From positions 62,001 to 126,000 of the forward strand of contig JAYKKM010000495.1 in the NCBI GenBank assembly GCA_035772405.1: a stretch of 64,000 nt of DNA, written 5' to 3'. A model generated the notes under the pieces. It was not told the DNA's origin. It did no database searches and saw only the letters and a list, made by a program, of their open reading frames with translations. Positions 1 through 11,841 of the stretch are shown one piece after another; the stretch's first letter is position 1; every line of letters starts with the position of its first letter. Position numbers and translations under genes: made by a program. This DNA is from Chrysogorgia sp. JL179-B06. Lineage: Eukaryota; Cnidaria; Anthozoa; Scleralcyonacea; Chrysogorgiidae.

Positions 1-1443
1 GGTTTGTGATAATAAATCACATAATCAACAAGGAGAAGCATCTGCTACAATAAATGGTAAATTCTGAGGATCTGTAATATAAGTTGAGGGAGAATTACTG
101 CTTTGCGCTATGCATGTTACAGTTTGGTTATAGAATGTTTGTTTTAGGTCATATTGCTACTACCCTTTTGTGACGACTAATTTACCAGAGATTTCTAGTA
201 TTTAGGTTCTATTCTCTTTATGCTCTTAAAATAGGCCAAAAACTCTTTAACTAAGTCCCCGATAAGACGTGGATTAGTATTTTCTTTTATTGTTGGCGAT
301 GACTGAAACACTGGTGACAATGGTTCATCTACCATGGTTGAATGGTGTGGAGTGCTGCTTGCAGGTGCATGAGTGTTGAATATACCACCATGGTCAAAAT
401 TATTCCCGCCAACATAATCTATCTGCAAGGCTTCTTCTGCTTCAGACAATGAGTTAAACTCCTTTGACAAATGCTTGGTCACTCTAGTTCTGCATGAAGT
501 TCCTGACAAAAAAATGATGTAATGGAATGAAAATTCTTTAATAACTATAAAACACAAAGTCTTGCCTTTCAAAACCCTGACACTACATACATTTGAGGAA
601 TTGTGGGATATGGGTTAGACACACTAAAATACCACACTTTATTTTTTACAGAGTTGAAAATAGATAGCGAATCTGAATTCTATAATCCACAAACCTGTTC
701 TATTTGACTGGCAAACATTGCTAACAGCTCCCGCAAGAGTCCCAAAAGTCCTTGTCCTTTGTCATTGGCCATTTGTTACTCCAGGCGTCCTTCCAAAATA
801 GACAGATATACTGCACCAATGCTGATGTCTCTTTACGGGTCCAATTTTCTGTTTTGCAAGCGAAAGACACTTTAGTTTCATCCTCTGCACATTGCGTTTC
901 ATTATTAAATAAAGATCTTCTCGATTTTCCTTCGACCGGTCGTTTGCTAGTTGGTTTCCCTGGTGTATTGCCTTCGACAACACAAGGTCTTTTGGCGGCC
1001 ATATTATTGAATCAACCTGTCAAAATAACAAAATTATTATGTTTTATATCGATTAAAACGGGAAATACAACGGGGAGCGTTGGGGAGCGGTAACAAATAA
1101 CTTTAGTTGAACGTTTGAACAAACAGTTACGAGTATTTTAACCACTCAAACAGTAATGTATACTGAATTACACATTAAAGTAAAAGGACATCAAATAACT
1201 TGTAAAAAACGTGCCATGTTTGTTAAAAAAATACAGTCCGGTTGCACACGGCAAATCGTCCAAACTATGTTGTTCCATCTTCGCAAATAAATGCTAAATG
1301 CATTAAATCGCTTTTCATACAGTTTCATGCCATCAATAAAGTAAGAAATACGAGATTAAACTTACCGAATTCAACGTGATTGGTCGCCATCTTGAAAAAT
1401 CTACAACCATCGTGCTTAGCGGTCGTTATGCGCACACCGCCTG
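1..1443 (-). mobile_element. Right end of a SANT-gene DNA transposon (copy A), partial
   Basis: The segment ends at 1443 with TGCGCACACCGCCTG, the same terminus found inverted at 11694 and direct at 37363. About 80 bp inside it, on the minus strand, lies a short ATG-containing leader exon followed by GTAAGT, then a SANT-domain exon. The copy at 33286-37363 has the same order. The rest of this copy lies left of the window. The terminus match and parallel gene layout are seen directly; the transposon interpretation is inference. Confidence 0.5.
195..1002 (-). pseudogene. Myb/SANT-like gene of the transposon, copy A, broken
   Basis: Exon 1 (about 695-1002) encodes a basic N-terminus and a Myb/SANT-like helix pattern around WTRKETSALVQYICLFWKDA. 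Such domains bind DNA, often transposon ends. A frameshift near 730 breaks the end of this exon; in another frame the sequence continues to a GT donor at 694. The last visible exon (195 to about 503, acceptor TTTGTCAG) begins GTSCRTR and ends in EPKY and a stop. The paralogue at 33286-34370 shares both exons in the same order, which supports the gene model. The middle and end of the protein are not recognised. Confidence 0.5.
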
Positions 1444-1968
1444 GGTCTACTAGTTGGTTTATACTAATGTTACTTAGCCAACCGGAAGTATAATGTTAGT
1501 GGCGATTCTGTTGGTTTTTTGGCCAACTGACTTCATTGAGTACGTCAATAATATTTAGAAGTTGTTAATTTTTAATTGTTATGCGTTTTTACCATCATTC
1601 CTTTTTTGACCATCGTGGTACATAGGAGCTCTAGCTCAGAATTTCACTCGCCTAAAGTATCCCATTGCGATCCATGTATTGCTCAATTTGGCCAATTGCA
1701 TAGTGCCAGTGGCTACTGGATATATATCCAGCAGACACAAAATGACAAGTAAAGGCCTTCTCAATACATTTTAGACCATCAAGAGTAGTACTTCCTAAAA
1801 ATACATTTTACTTTTCCAGATAACCTCATTATATACTGCCGCAATGCATGGCTTTGAAAATAGTGTTGTTTTTTTTGTTTATTTTTCACTATGATAGACT
1901 TTATTTATTATATATTATAGCTTTATTATAGCTTGACATTCTCACTATTTTCATTCCCTTCAGACTAG
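1444..1968. other. No gene seen
   Basis: AT-rich DNA between the transposon terminus and the recombinase-like relic. I see no convincing ORF, repeat or RNA gene. Confidence 0.5.
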
Positions 1969-2605
1969 ATATGGTGGAAATAAAAGGAAAACGGGGCAGA
2001 AAAGTTCCGGTGATTTTGACGAAAGAAATTAAGGAGAGCATTGACCTCCCTTAACCAAACTAGGGCAGCAGGCAGTCCTTAGGTCACATGCGAGCTTGGG
2101 ACTGTATGAGAAAGTTTGCTCAAAAATGCGAGCCGCCACTTTAAAATCCTGATGATGTGATGAGCACAAAACTGCGAAAATACATAGCTACAATTTCGCA
2201 AGTGCTCTCACTGAAGGAGACGGAGGTGGATTGGCTCGCCAGGCACCTAGGGCATGACATCGCTGTGCACAGAGAATTTTACAGGCTACATGAGTCCACG
2301 ATAGAGATTGCGAAAGTAAGCAAACTGTTGCTTGCTGTTGACAAAGGCAAAACAAGCAGGTGGGCAGGGAAGAGTTTGGAAATCAACATCGATGGTAAGT
2401 GTTATATACAAGGACATACATACTGTATGAGCAAACATGGTGGTAGACAGATGGATCGATTGGGCGAGTGGAATGGGTGGAATGGCTTCCTTCCTAATAC
2501 CTTCTAATATATTTTATAGAAATATCTGAGCCAGATTCGTCAGACAATGGAATTGATGATATTGAAATTGATAATGGTGGTGAAACTAGCACAACCACAG
2601 GTATG
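1969..2605 (+). pseudogene. Tyrosine-recombinase-like C-terminal domain, decayed
   Basis: A reading frame beginning near MVEIKGKRGRKVPV is interrupted by stops near 2055, then resumes with TSTKLRKYIAT, LARHLGHD and HREFYRL (2157-2330). LGHD..VH..FY resembles the HxxH/W...Y end of tyrosine recombinases such as Crypton-type enzymes, where the tyrosine is the nucleophile. A GT donor follows near 2396. A second short acidic exon lies at 2517-2600, ending before GTATGTC. Stops and frame breaks show decay. The superfamily call is inference from the motif; a domesticated host protein is possible. Confidence 0.4.
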
Positions 2606-3632
2606 TCTCGTTTTTCCAAGCATACAGGAAAAACTTTCCACAAATGGAAAAAAAGTGAAAGATATGATGCAAGACCTAATTCTAAGCCTGTATATTTCAC
2701 CAGTTGTTAGTATTTTACTGGAAACTCTACTCAGGATATGCATTTTTAGCCAATGCAGAGGACTTAAAATCAAACATTTCCGGCCAGTAGCATCTCAAGG
2801 ACTCTAGCTGCCTCAATTATAAATAAGCTTTGTGGTTTTTGCAAAGTCATCATATATATTCAAAATCTTTGCCATGAATCCATCTTGGCTGGCTCATGTT
2901 CCACCAAATTCGATTTCTCAAAAGAGAAATATGTTTTTTGGGTTTCTCTGTCTATGAATCCCCTAGTAGTCTAGTGTGCTCCCTTCTACGACTTTTAAAA
3001 ACCCTTATAGTTCAAATTAAAGTGACTGCTTTCGTTTGCTCTGTTATATAAAGTCGAACAATGCAAGCGAAAAAGGACCAGTATGTATAATTTGGAAAGT
3101 GAAGATGGAATTACACATGAATCAAAATGTATCAACCTCAATTTTCCGCCATTTTGTTGACCACATTTTTCATATCGTAAAAACTCTATTGAGGCTTTGT
3201 AATAAACGTTCTCTCTATTAACGCTCTCTCCCCCTGTACTTAATTCAGACTTTATTTAAATATATTGAATATTCTTTAATTCACCAATTACGACAGCTTC
3301 AAAGCATTTTGTCCAGTTCAGTTTTCAAGATTCAATGGTCTTTTATGACTGGCATGAAGTTTTGCATTGTCATAGAATAATATGAGTTCCACAATAAAAT
3401 TTATAATTCATAATGAGTCCCACTCGCCATTAAGTCCCTCTCTCAGTCCCGAAATTAATAGAGCTTTTAATTCAATAGAGCTTTTATAATAGTTACAATG
3501 GCGAACTGCATCTAGTGTTACCAACAACCATTCGATTGAAATACAGTACATGAGGAAATTTATCACCTGTTCACATGTACATCCAAGAGAAATGGAAATG
3601 TACCTTCCATATACATAGATGAGTTTCAACAG
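2606..3632. other. No gene seen
   Basis: AT-rich DNA with only short chance frames on both strands and no recognisable repeat. Confidence 0.45.
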
Positions 3633-4360
3633 TTGTTTTACAGAAATGATGGGAAGAAGCAGACCGATCTCAATGAAAATCCTAAAGTGTTGGCTACATA
3701 CCTAAGCTCTACAACTAGAAATATTCAAGATATTTTGTGGGAAGACTGTTCGAGTATCCAGCTTTCTCAGGAATTTGTTGCTGATGCTTTAGAAAATGAA
3801 GATAAAGCAATGCTTTCGGAAGTATATAAAATTATGCTTCCTGAACGAAACATTTCCGAGGATCCCAACTAATTAACAATCACAGTCACGTTGTACGTGA
3901 TGAAAGATATGGTTCGGTGAAGGATTGCAGATCCAAAAAGTCAGCGTTACTTTTAGAGCTTCATGGCTAAATGGAAATGACGAAATTGATCCAGAGAATG
4001 CACCAATGCGCCCAGCTTCTGTAAGTCATTACATTAGCCACAGAGTGCTCTTAGGCGAAAGTGGCGATATGTCGACCTTTGTCTTTGCTGTGGTTAGATG
4101 GGACAAGAAAGCACTACCTTCAAATGTTCACTGAGAACTTTGGAAACATGACGAGTTTGTAGCTGGTGGATCCTGTACCTTTCTTCCTGCTCAAAGAATA
4201 CATTCCAGAGTGATCCCAGGAGTTAAAAAACTGGACATAATAAGTACTTTGTCGTGTGTCCAGTGACACGTAAAATGTGTCTAAGTTTACAAGGGTCAAA
4301 ATCGATAAACAGAGTGTTTTTTCTCTTAATCTTAAATTCTGCAACCACTGTTGTTATGGT
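3633..4360 (+). pseudogene. Unrecognised multi-frame protein relic
   Basis: Two adjacent plus-strand frames look protein-like. 3633-3872 encodes a helical, acidic 79-residue stretch. 3925-4134 encodes VTFRASWLNGNDEID and a following beta-rich stretch, and continues past a stop at 4132 with phrases such as GSCTFLPAQRI. Similar beta-rich segments occur in large uncharacterised transposon-associated proteins of invertebrates, from memory only. I cannot name the family. Stops at 3870, 4132 and beyond indicate decay or missed introns. Confidence 0.3.
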
Positions 4361-4554
4361 TAGAGTTCTGTGAATTAGCTAACATATTCATATTATTAAT
4401 GTGGAAATCCTATTGGAAATATTTTCTTTGTGGAGTACGTCAAAATAATTACGATATCCGAGGTTTGAAGAACCTTAAATATCCCGAGGACATCCACTTT
4501 TTGCTCTGATTACTAATCTCAATGATGTGAGAGAAAATAAAGGACGTAGTATAG
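4361..4554. other. No gene seen
   Basis: Short AT-rich spacer before the ACGTAACG satellite. Confidence 0.4.
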
Positions 4555-4895
4555 ATAAAGTAAGGTCACGTAACGTAAGATCTCACAACGTACGTAAGGT
4601 CTTCAACGAAACGTTTCACAACGCAACGTAAGCTCTGCAGCGTAACGTAAGGTCTCTCAACGTAACGTAACGTTGTGAGACCTTACGTTACGTTGCAAGA
4701 ACTTACGTTGAGTTGTGAGGTCTCACGTTACGTACGTTGCAGAGCTTACGTTGCGTTGTGAGACTTTTCGTTGCGTTGTGAGACGTTTCGTTGCGTTGTG
4801 AGACGTTTCGTTGCAGACCTTACGTTACGTTGTGAGACATTACGTTACGTTGCAAAGCTTACGAAAGCACTTGCAACGTATAGTAACGTAAGTAC
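4555..4895. repeat. ACGTAACG-type palindromic satellite
   Basis: About 340 bp built from degenerate units of roughly 20-24 bp containing ACGTAACGTAAGGTCTC on the left arm and the inverted form GTGAGACCTTACGTTACG on the right arm. The arms meet near 4665-4672. The arrangement can fold into a long imperfect hairpin. It has no coding content; a short frame (4771-4959) that runs through it reads MRCETFRCVV-type repeats and is rejected as a gene. Confidence 0.75.
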
Positions 4896-5089
4896 TGTAA
4901 CAACAATTACCTACGATACCCAAATTAAAATTCGATGTCCTAGGACACGTTCTCCATAAAACAGAAATTTTAAATTTGACCCTTGGCGTTTGTGTACTTC
5001 TTATTTAATTGTAAATGTTAATAAGCAGCAAATGGATGTAAAATGTAATATTTCTTTAAATTTTGAAAGTGTTCAGAAACAACAGATTA

Positions 5090-5190
5090 GGGTTGCTAAA
5101 TGTTATCATAAGATAGTTTGCTTAATGGATACTTAATGTTATGATATACCGGATGCTTAATGTTATGATAAGATAGTAAACAATGTTAGA
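5090..5190. repeat. Short minisatellite, about 30-bp unit
   Basis: Three imperfect copies of a unit containing CTTAATGTTATGATAAGATAG lie between 5097 and 5185. It is followed, to about 5575, by degenerate TTTAAGCAAATTTAA-like stretches with both orientations of AACTTAAA. This could be a decayed fold-back element. Confidence 0.45.
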
Positions 5191-6653
5191 TCTGATTTGC
5201 TTACTTAAATGTAACATAAATGCACGATCAGGTTTAAGAAGGGTTTTAAAAAACTTGAATGGATCTTAAATTTTCAAAACAGTTTTGAGCAATTTATGGA
5301 ACCACACTTATTTAGTAAATTAAATCTGGTACTTATATTAAGAGAATAATCTCATATATGAGTATCCAGTTTAGACAAGTTTAAATGTCACAAAAAGTAT
5401 TTTACAAAGGTATTCACGTTTAAGTAAACTTAGGCTCAATTAAATGTGACCTAAATGTGTCTCCAAGTTTAAGCAATATTTAAGAAAACTTAAACTGAGC
5501 TTAAATTTGCTAAACAGATTTAAGCAAATTTACATAACCTTAAATCTGTCTTAAAGCTCTGATTTCGTCCTGTGTAATTTTAGGTCATTGAGAGGCTTTA
5601 ATTTTCCAAGTCAAGGTAGGGAAAAAATGAAATCTAAAACCGACTGTAATTGTTTTTTTATTAATGCCTTTGACATATGCTTTTCATAAAATTTGTGAGT
5701 GTGCAAGACTCAGAAAGATGGAGGAAAACATAACTTTGCTATTAAATTCTTAAGAAACCCTGTTTTATCAAGTCAAAGCTAAATGCTATATGTTTGATTA
5801 TCGAGGGAACTTATTTATATTTGTCACTTAAGGAGGGAGGACTAGAGAGGTCACTAGAGTGGGGAGGCTTAATAGAAGAAGGGGCTTAATGTACGAAATA
5901 TGGTTCTAGTAAATGTCTGTCAAATATTGAATGAGTACATATTATAGTCTTGTACATCAGTAATTTTGACTCAAGGCATCTTTACACATACCTAATGCTG
6001 TCAATAAATGCTTTAAGTTTTGGATTGTATCTGTTATTAGTTGCTGTTGCTGACCCCTCATAGGATCAAGGTATAGTTGAAGGGATATGACACAACGTTG
6101 GAACTGCTATTAATGATGGTTCTGCTACTAGGTAATCCACACATGAACACAGTACACACTTGTATCACTACTGTTGCTAAAGCTGTAACGTTTAGTTGTG
6201 TGTACAAACCACAATCCAGAAAATCTTAATGATCATGCATAATATTGTAAATGGTCTGAAATATTTTTAGTTTATCTCTGTGGACTAAAACCTTTCAAAA
6301 TTGAAATTTATGCATTGATATGAATTGCATATGATAAAATGTACAACATATACCCACATTTTTTTATAACTGAAAATATAAAAATGATGGCTGATATTGT
6401 TATACCATGCAGCTGCAACATTAACTATCAACTTGTTTTTATTGTGTGTTTTTTTTCTACTGTACTACTAGTAACAGTAATTACCATACCAGCAGAGTCC
6501 AGTGAATGCCATTGATGTCCATTGCGATGAATATCTTCTTTATTGCATCAAAATTCTCTCCCGTCCAGAGTCTGTCTGAACAAGCGGACAGAGTCACGTC
6601 AGCATACAAAATTCCAGCATTCGAAGAACATGATTTTCACAGTAGAGCTTCTA
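5191..6653. other. No gene seen; TTAA-rich degenerate repeats at left
   Basis: The first 380 bp are TTAA-rich and internally repetitive. The remainder is AT-rich with no reading frame that I can support. Confidence 0.4.
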
Positions 6654-7004
6654 TTACCTACATTGTAATAATAATACAACAAATATAACTGTTAGGACTG
6701 AGATATATGCCTTATTATTCATTAATAAGTTGATTTTGTGTACCTTGTCTATTAGCCAACCACAAACAAAATGTGGATGTGTAACCTTCTTTGAAAGCTG
6801 GAAGTTAGTGTCATAATTTGAGGGAATCAATGTGCATAAGTCTCCAATGTTTAGCTTGACTGGGCCATATTCCAACATACAATCATTGTGAAATCCAAAC
6901 TTGCATGGATGAATGATTAAATGAATAAAGGCTATTAAATGAATAAAGGAAACAAATCGTGAGAAACATCGCGGTGTTGGATGATGGTCGCCTATTCCGG
7001 GCAT
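6654..7004 (-). pseudogene. Possible exon of an Ulp1-like transposon protein
   Basis: The minus-strand frame encodes FGFHNDCMLEYGPVKLN, LCTLIPSNYD and HFVCGWLIDKV, followed by a GT donor (GACAAG/GTACAC) near 6745. GWL(N/I)D(K/E)V resembles the start of Ulp1/C48 cysteine proteases, which large DNA transposons sometimes carry. Only one exon is visible, with no catalytic His/Asp/Cys, so this is a weak call. It could also be chance coding in a decayed region. Confidence 0.25.
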
Positions 7005-7026
7005 TGACGAAGACCCAAGATGGTTA

Positions 7027-7290
7027 TCGCATCAGGTGGCTTGAGTTACTCTCGCCTTCGTGAGCTGGTGAAAGAAGGATTCAGCAGAATAGTTCCTGAT
7101 CTTCAACGAATCGGCACACAGTCTTAGAGCAGGTGGAGCTTCTGCAGCTGTCAATGGTGGAATTGCTGAAAGGCTGTTCAAGCGTCATGGCCGCAAAGGA
7201 CGGTTATGTGACTGTTATAAGACTCGTTACAAAAACGACAGTCGGTTACCACTACGTTAGGTTTATAAACGCTTTGCCTGGGGAGCGAAG
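7027..7290 (+). pseudogene. Tyrosine recombinase C-terminus, DIRS/Crypton-like, decayed
   Basis: Frames in succession encode SYSRLRELVKEGFS, then LRAGGASAAVNGG and ERLFKRHGR, then AKDGYV. The order R..GG...AA.....LFK.HGR......GYV is the second Arg box, the HxxR-type box and the downstream tail of eukaryotic tyrosine recombinases. At least two frame changes (near 7122 and 7190) and the lack of upstream domains mark it as a relic. It is distinct from the relic at 1969. Confidence 0.5.
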
Positions 7291-7321
7291 GGCGCAAAGG
7301 TGCAGCTGGCCTGGGTTTTTT

Positions 7322-7390
7322 TCCACCCAGCTGTTTTTTCCACCCAGCTGTTTTTTCCACCCAGCTGTTTTTTCCACCCAGCTGTTTTTT
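7322..7390. repeat. 17-bp tandem repeat, four copies
   Basis: CCACCCAGCTGTTTTTT is repeated four times head to tail with almost no divergence, so it is a recent minisatellite. Confidence 0.9.
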
Positions 7391-7432
7391 GATTACCTTT
7401 GTCGCCGAAATTATATGTGTGTCGTAAACTCC

Positions 7433-8960
7433 GTATAAACTACTGCTTTGTCTCCAGCGAAGGAGTCTTCCAGTCCCAGCACCCATCTTGTACACAGGGC
7501 TGCAAAATTACCCCTCAAAAAGGAATTAATTACAATTACAATTACTTGCTTCAAATAGTAATTAATTCCTAATTACAATTACCACTCTTAAAAAGTAATT
7601 AATTACAATTACAAAATTACTCTCCGAAAAAAGTAATTAATTACAAATTCCTTTACGTTAAATGTCGTAATGTAGACCTTGTGCCAAATAAATTCCTTAC
7701 ACCATAAATGAAAATGAGACAAGGTTTAATGAGAGGAATGAGGTTGGATTTTAACTTTTAACATTTAATAACAATTGTTATTATGAAACATTGCATTATT
7801 AACAGAAACAATTAAATGTTGTCCACAACAACAATGGCTTCAGCTTCTACACATTCAGGCTCTGGACTGTGCTCTGGTTACGAGATTGGCATATCGTTGT
7901 TTAACTCGTCCGTATAATTGGTAACAACGATTGTTTATAAATATTCTGCCATATTATTGATACTAACCTCTGAGATTTTATTTTGAATTAATCCAGAAAC
8001 GGGTCAAATGACCTTTTGACACGTGTTGAGAGTGTGTGTCACGGGGACAACCTCGTCCCCAGCCCCCAGGGTCTGCTCTATTTTCAAGAAGGCCTTTAGC
8101 CATAGCATGAGCCATAATACCTATGTAGTTAAGCATGTTTCCACGTCAAACTTTAGTTGTTTTCGTCTGTCGATAGGTATTTTTCGATGGTAAATAACAT
8201 TTATTATATTTATGAAAGATTTAAGGAAAGGAATTTGTAATTTTCGTCTGCAAAAGGAACGCATTCCTTTGTTTTGTAATTAATTACCTTTTTCGTTCCT
8301 TTGCCAAAAAAGTAATTAATTACCGGTTAAAATTACCACAAATGTAACGAGTACACGGTAACGCGTTACAATTCTAACAAGTACTCACACCACTGCTTGT
8401 ACAGAGCCTCGTAATCGATCTGTGAGGTCTGAGTCCTCAGCACCTTCGAGACAGCTTCTTGGCGTGGTGATAACATAGTCCACCCGCATTTGGTCCATTC
8501 GACACCATTCGACAACTGGTTCTCCACGACGTCCCACACGTGGTGCACACCCGTCTTGATCCTTGCGTACTCGCTAGCACCTAGGATTAGATGCACGGGA
8601 AGTTTTGTCTTGGTGTCACGGTCGCTCATCTCAACTCCTTTCAAATGAGTAGCGCTGCAATACTTCCCCAGGGTTGTCAATTTCTAGCAACTTGGGCTTT
8701 TCCACTCGTGTGACCTCTACTTGCAAACGAAAATCTTTTCTTGAGATTGTCTACGTTCACCGAAAACAGTTCCACTCTCTTGGTTTGCACTCCAAGCATC
8801 ATTCTATCCTACGCACTTGACTTTGAACGGTCTAACTCCCACAAGGTCGATTAAAGCTGCTAAAGCATAGGAACTTCCGGCACTGGTATCCAAAAGAGCA
8901 GGGCACTTGATACCCCACCACTTCTACGACAACAGGATATATCACTGCACTGCTATTCGC
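7433..8960 (-). pseudogene. BEL/Pao gag-protease fragment, split by a hAT-like element
   Basis: The minus strand from about 8960 encodes a broken aspartic protease region (SYALAALI), then LPVHLILGASEYARIKT, TKCGWTMLSP and TQTSQIDYEALY, the conserved end of the BEL/Pao protease module seen also at 48263 and 60206. The frame stops at the 7495-8395 insertion and resumes beyond it with VLGLEDSFAGDKAVVYTEF (about 7433-7480). Upstream stops and frame changes show an old copy; RT and integrase are absent. Confidence 0.65.
7495..8395. mobile_element. Non-autonomous hAT-like transposon, 901 bp
   Basis: Both sides carry the perfect 8-bp direct repeat CTTGTACA (7487-7494 and 8396-8403). The ends are CAGGGCTG and, inverted, CAGTGGTG, matching the CAG-type ends of hAT elements. 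The interior holds many AATTAATTAC motifs in both orientations and no transposase. It interrupts the older BEL fragment, and the BEL reading frame is restored when it is ignored. Confidence 0.75.
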
Positions 8961-8991
8961 TGGTTGAGCTGTCAACAACTGATCTCTAGGA

Positions 8992-10310
8992 GTGGTATTG
9001 TTGCATATGGAGGTATGGTGTCATGAATATGTTCGACTTAATTGTTATGCAGAGCAGGGAGTAGTTGGAGACCAGCTGAGTGTGGAGAGAGCAGTGAATG
9101 GCCATATGTCTTTAGCAAATGGATTTACTTATGAAGAACGTCTTGACGCATTACATTTCGAGGTAGCATGCTGGTAACAAATTTTTAGAGGTTTTTAATA
9201 TTCTTATAAAATATACAATACTATTTGCACCAGAACTGTCTGGCCAAATAGTTCTGACAGGATCTTTCTAATGGGGATGTCAGCAACCTCTGTATAGTGA
9301 TACGTTACTCTTTATTATTTTGGATTAAATAATTTATCCCTAGTGATCATGATTCACACATTCCTGTGGATCACTCACTCTAGTTATGACAGAATATTAT
9401 TGACTCATTTGTCTCAAATTTTATATCTATCTTATTGTAGGTGACATTTACCTACTTGTACAATCCGTCCTCCACTGCAGATAAATGTACCATGTACAGC
9501 AACCGTAATTCGATAAATCGGAGAAATGTTAAAAGTTATCTTTCTAGCGCAGGCAATCCTTGTAGAATTTGTTTTCAATTAGAGGTTGAGTCCAGAATCA
9601 TTGCTGCTGCAGTAAAGGTAATATATTCTGTGATGTAATATTAAAATACATGTATGAAGTGTGTGTTATCTTGTGTAGAATACTGGTTTACACATTAAAG
9701 TTGCTTTGATCAAGATATAGTGTGATCATAGTGTGTGATTTTGTGTAACCACCTTTCAATGACAGTTGCTCCTTGATAAAATTAGACATGCAAAAGTAAA
9801 CTTTTGATCAAAGAAACGTTGACAATGTACGGGTTCATGTAATGTGGCATTAACACTGGTGAAAAACACTTTGATACTGTGGGAATCCTGAATAACTATT
9901 ACCTGTATTATAAGTATCATTATTATTATTTGTAGTGTATAACTCTGTAATTAAAGTGATATAATAACTATTCCATATCATTTTTATTATTACTATTAAT
10001 ATTATGATTATTAAGGTTTTGGGAATGAACAACTTAGATGCTGAAAAGCCAACAAATAATGTTTTAGCAGATGGAATTGATGCAACCAAGCAAGAAAACG
10101 TTGTATACCTGATTAATTCCTTCCATGGTGGTAGATGACTATGTCATAATGCTGCATGCTTAACAATCAAAAGATCAGGAAGTAAATTCAGCAGGAAGAT
10201 ATCCTTGTCGAGCATGTGGCTGTTCTAAAACATTTGCCCATGATGGTAAACGACAAAGTGAGCATGAAGCCAACATATGATGCCTATAAGAGAGGTTCCT
10301 TAAAAAATTA
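8992..10310 (+). pseudogene. DUF6589-like transposon protein, decayed multi-exon
   Basis: Four exon-like pieces occur in order on the plus strand: 8992-9167 (CHEYVRLNCYAEQG, VGDQLSVERAVNGH, EERLDALHFE, donor GTAGCA); 9441-9617 (TADKCTMYSNR, NRRNVKSYLS, acceptor TTGTAG, donor GTAATA); about 10016-10135 (VLGMNNLDAEK); and 10137-10285 with a C2H2-like finger (PCRACGCSKTFAHDGK, EHEA). GDQLSVER plus NRRNVK is the pattern I associate from memory with DUF6589 proteins, suspected transposases. Stops after 10135 and near 10170 indicate decay. Its relation to the XPG/SANT element to the right is unproven. Confidence 0.4.
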
Positions 10311-11693
10311 TAGTATGTATACTATTGTACCATATAGATATTGATGTGCATATAATTCCGTATACCTGCAACCAAGTAATTAAAGTATGTGCACACTATT
10401 GGACCATATAGATGTTGATGTACAGCACAGAAAGTGCTGTATACATTCATACTATCATACAATGGCAAAATACTTTGTTTATTAGTTCATTCTGTGCTTT
10501 TGCGTTTCGTTGCTCTACCAATTTTATTCGTACCAGAAAAAACCTACTGCTATGTCGCATAAACAGCATAAGAAGAGAACATCTCGAATGTTTGATTTAG
10601 AAGTGTCATGTATTTAAACGGACCAGAAATAGAAACCAACCTGTACATTTTAATTCAATATATAAAAAGCCGAATCAAAGTCATCCATTTCCTGATTCAC
10701 TCGTCTCCCAATTACCAAACTTTCACAAAAGTCTTTTCCCATCTTGTGATGCTGAGAATTCTTGCAACATTTGCATGATGTATGTTGTAAGGTGTCAGTC
10801 GGTTATCCCCTGCCAATAAACACCACCTTTTTCGCTAAAAGTGCGACTAATTGCCGTTTTACACTTTTTGGCATTTTCCATCTCATCACATGTTGCAAAA
10901 CACTCCCTAACGAAAGAAAAGTGAAAGCAGTATGAATATAAGCACTATAATGCATTCAGATATTAAATTTTCCATGCCATTTGTCACACAAAAAAACAGT
11001 TTTTGTATACATCCTTGGATACACTGTCGGTGTGGTCATTATACTTTTGTGGATGGGAAACTTAACTTGAACTTATCTTGAACTCCATGTGTCCATTTAA
11101 TAGACGTTATTCTGTTTATTAGGACCTAAGATAGGTGTCCAGGCCACCAAAAATCATAAAATTGCTGCCATATTTGCAGTTGGTCTATTGGGTCCTAACT
11201 GTAATTACTGAAAAGCTTTGCTTTCATAAAATTACTACCATATTTGCAATCGGTCGATTAGGTTCCTTTTATTTCTTTTTGTTTATATATTCTGTTAATG
11301 AATTTGCATTGATGTTTGATTTTTATATACATTTTTGATGTTGAAATTAAAGAATAATTGGTTAAACTGATGTGTGCTCCTGGAGGTGGGGAATTTTTCA
11401 CTTATTTACTGCCTGAGGGAGCGGAAGTGACCCATCAGTTTTACACCGTGGCCAGAAATTAGCACTATATTTCTTAAAAAAATCAAATACCCTGGTCCTT
11501 TCCAGGGGATTGTCATGTCAAGTAGGGAATTTACTGATGCATAAAGTCTTATGTTAACTAAGTTATGCATGGTTCATCAGTAAGTTAAGACATAAGTTCA
11601 TAAGTACGCTAAATTATAAAAGCCTGTATTTGCATGGTTACATTGAAAGCCTCTTGATTTTTTTTGGAATTGTGTACCAATTACCTTTTATTC
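10311..11693. other. No gene; small imperfect duplications
   Basis: Two duplications are visible: ACCATATAGAT(A/G)TTGATGT near 10329 and 10400, and a roughly 48-bp unit containing ATAAAATT(A/G)CT(A/G)CCATATTTGCA at 11152 and 11225. Nothing coding is convincing. Confidence 0.45.
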
Positions 11694-11731
11694 CAGGCGG
11701 TGTGCGCAATACGATCGCAAGGCATGATGGG
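11694..11731. repeat. Left terminal inverted repeat of the XPG/SANT element
   Basis: It begins CAGGCGGTGTGCGCA and is identical over 31 bases, in inverted orientation, to 37333-37363; a shorter match occurs at 1429-1443. It lies about 110 bp upstream of the XPG-like start codon. Confidence 0.75.
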
Positions 11732-11841
11732 CTTTTCGCGCCTGAATCTCAAAATCGTCTCATTTGCATTTCGCGTTGATCGAGTGAGCATCAAGAGAGC
11801 ATATTTGATAGTGATACACAATTTTATGTAAATAGTCTTCG

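Noticed and set aside
4771..4959. 62-codon frame with RCETFRCVV repeats
   Set aside because: It is a translation of the ACGTAACG satellite.
7178..7495. Minus-strand 105-codon frame with KKQLGGKK repeats
   Set aside because: Low-complexity translation of the 17-bp tandem repeat, joined to the edge of the BEL fragment.
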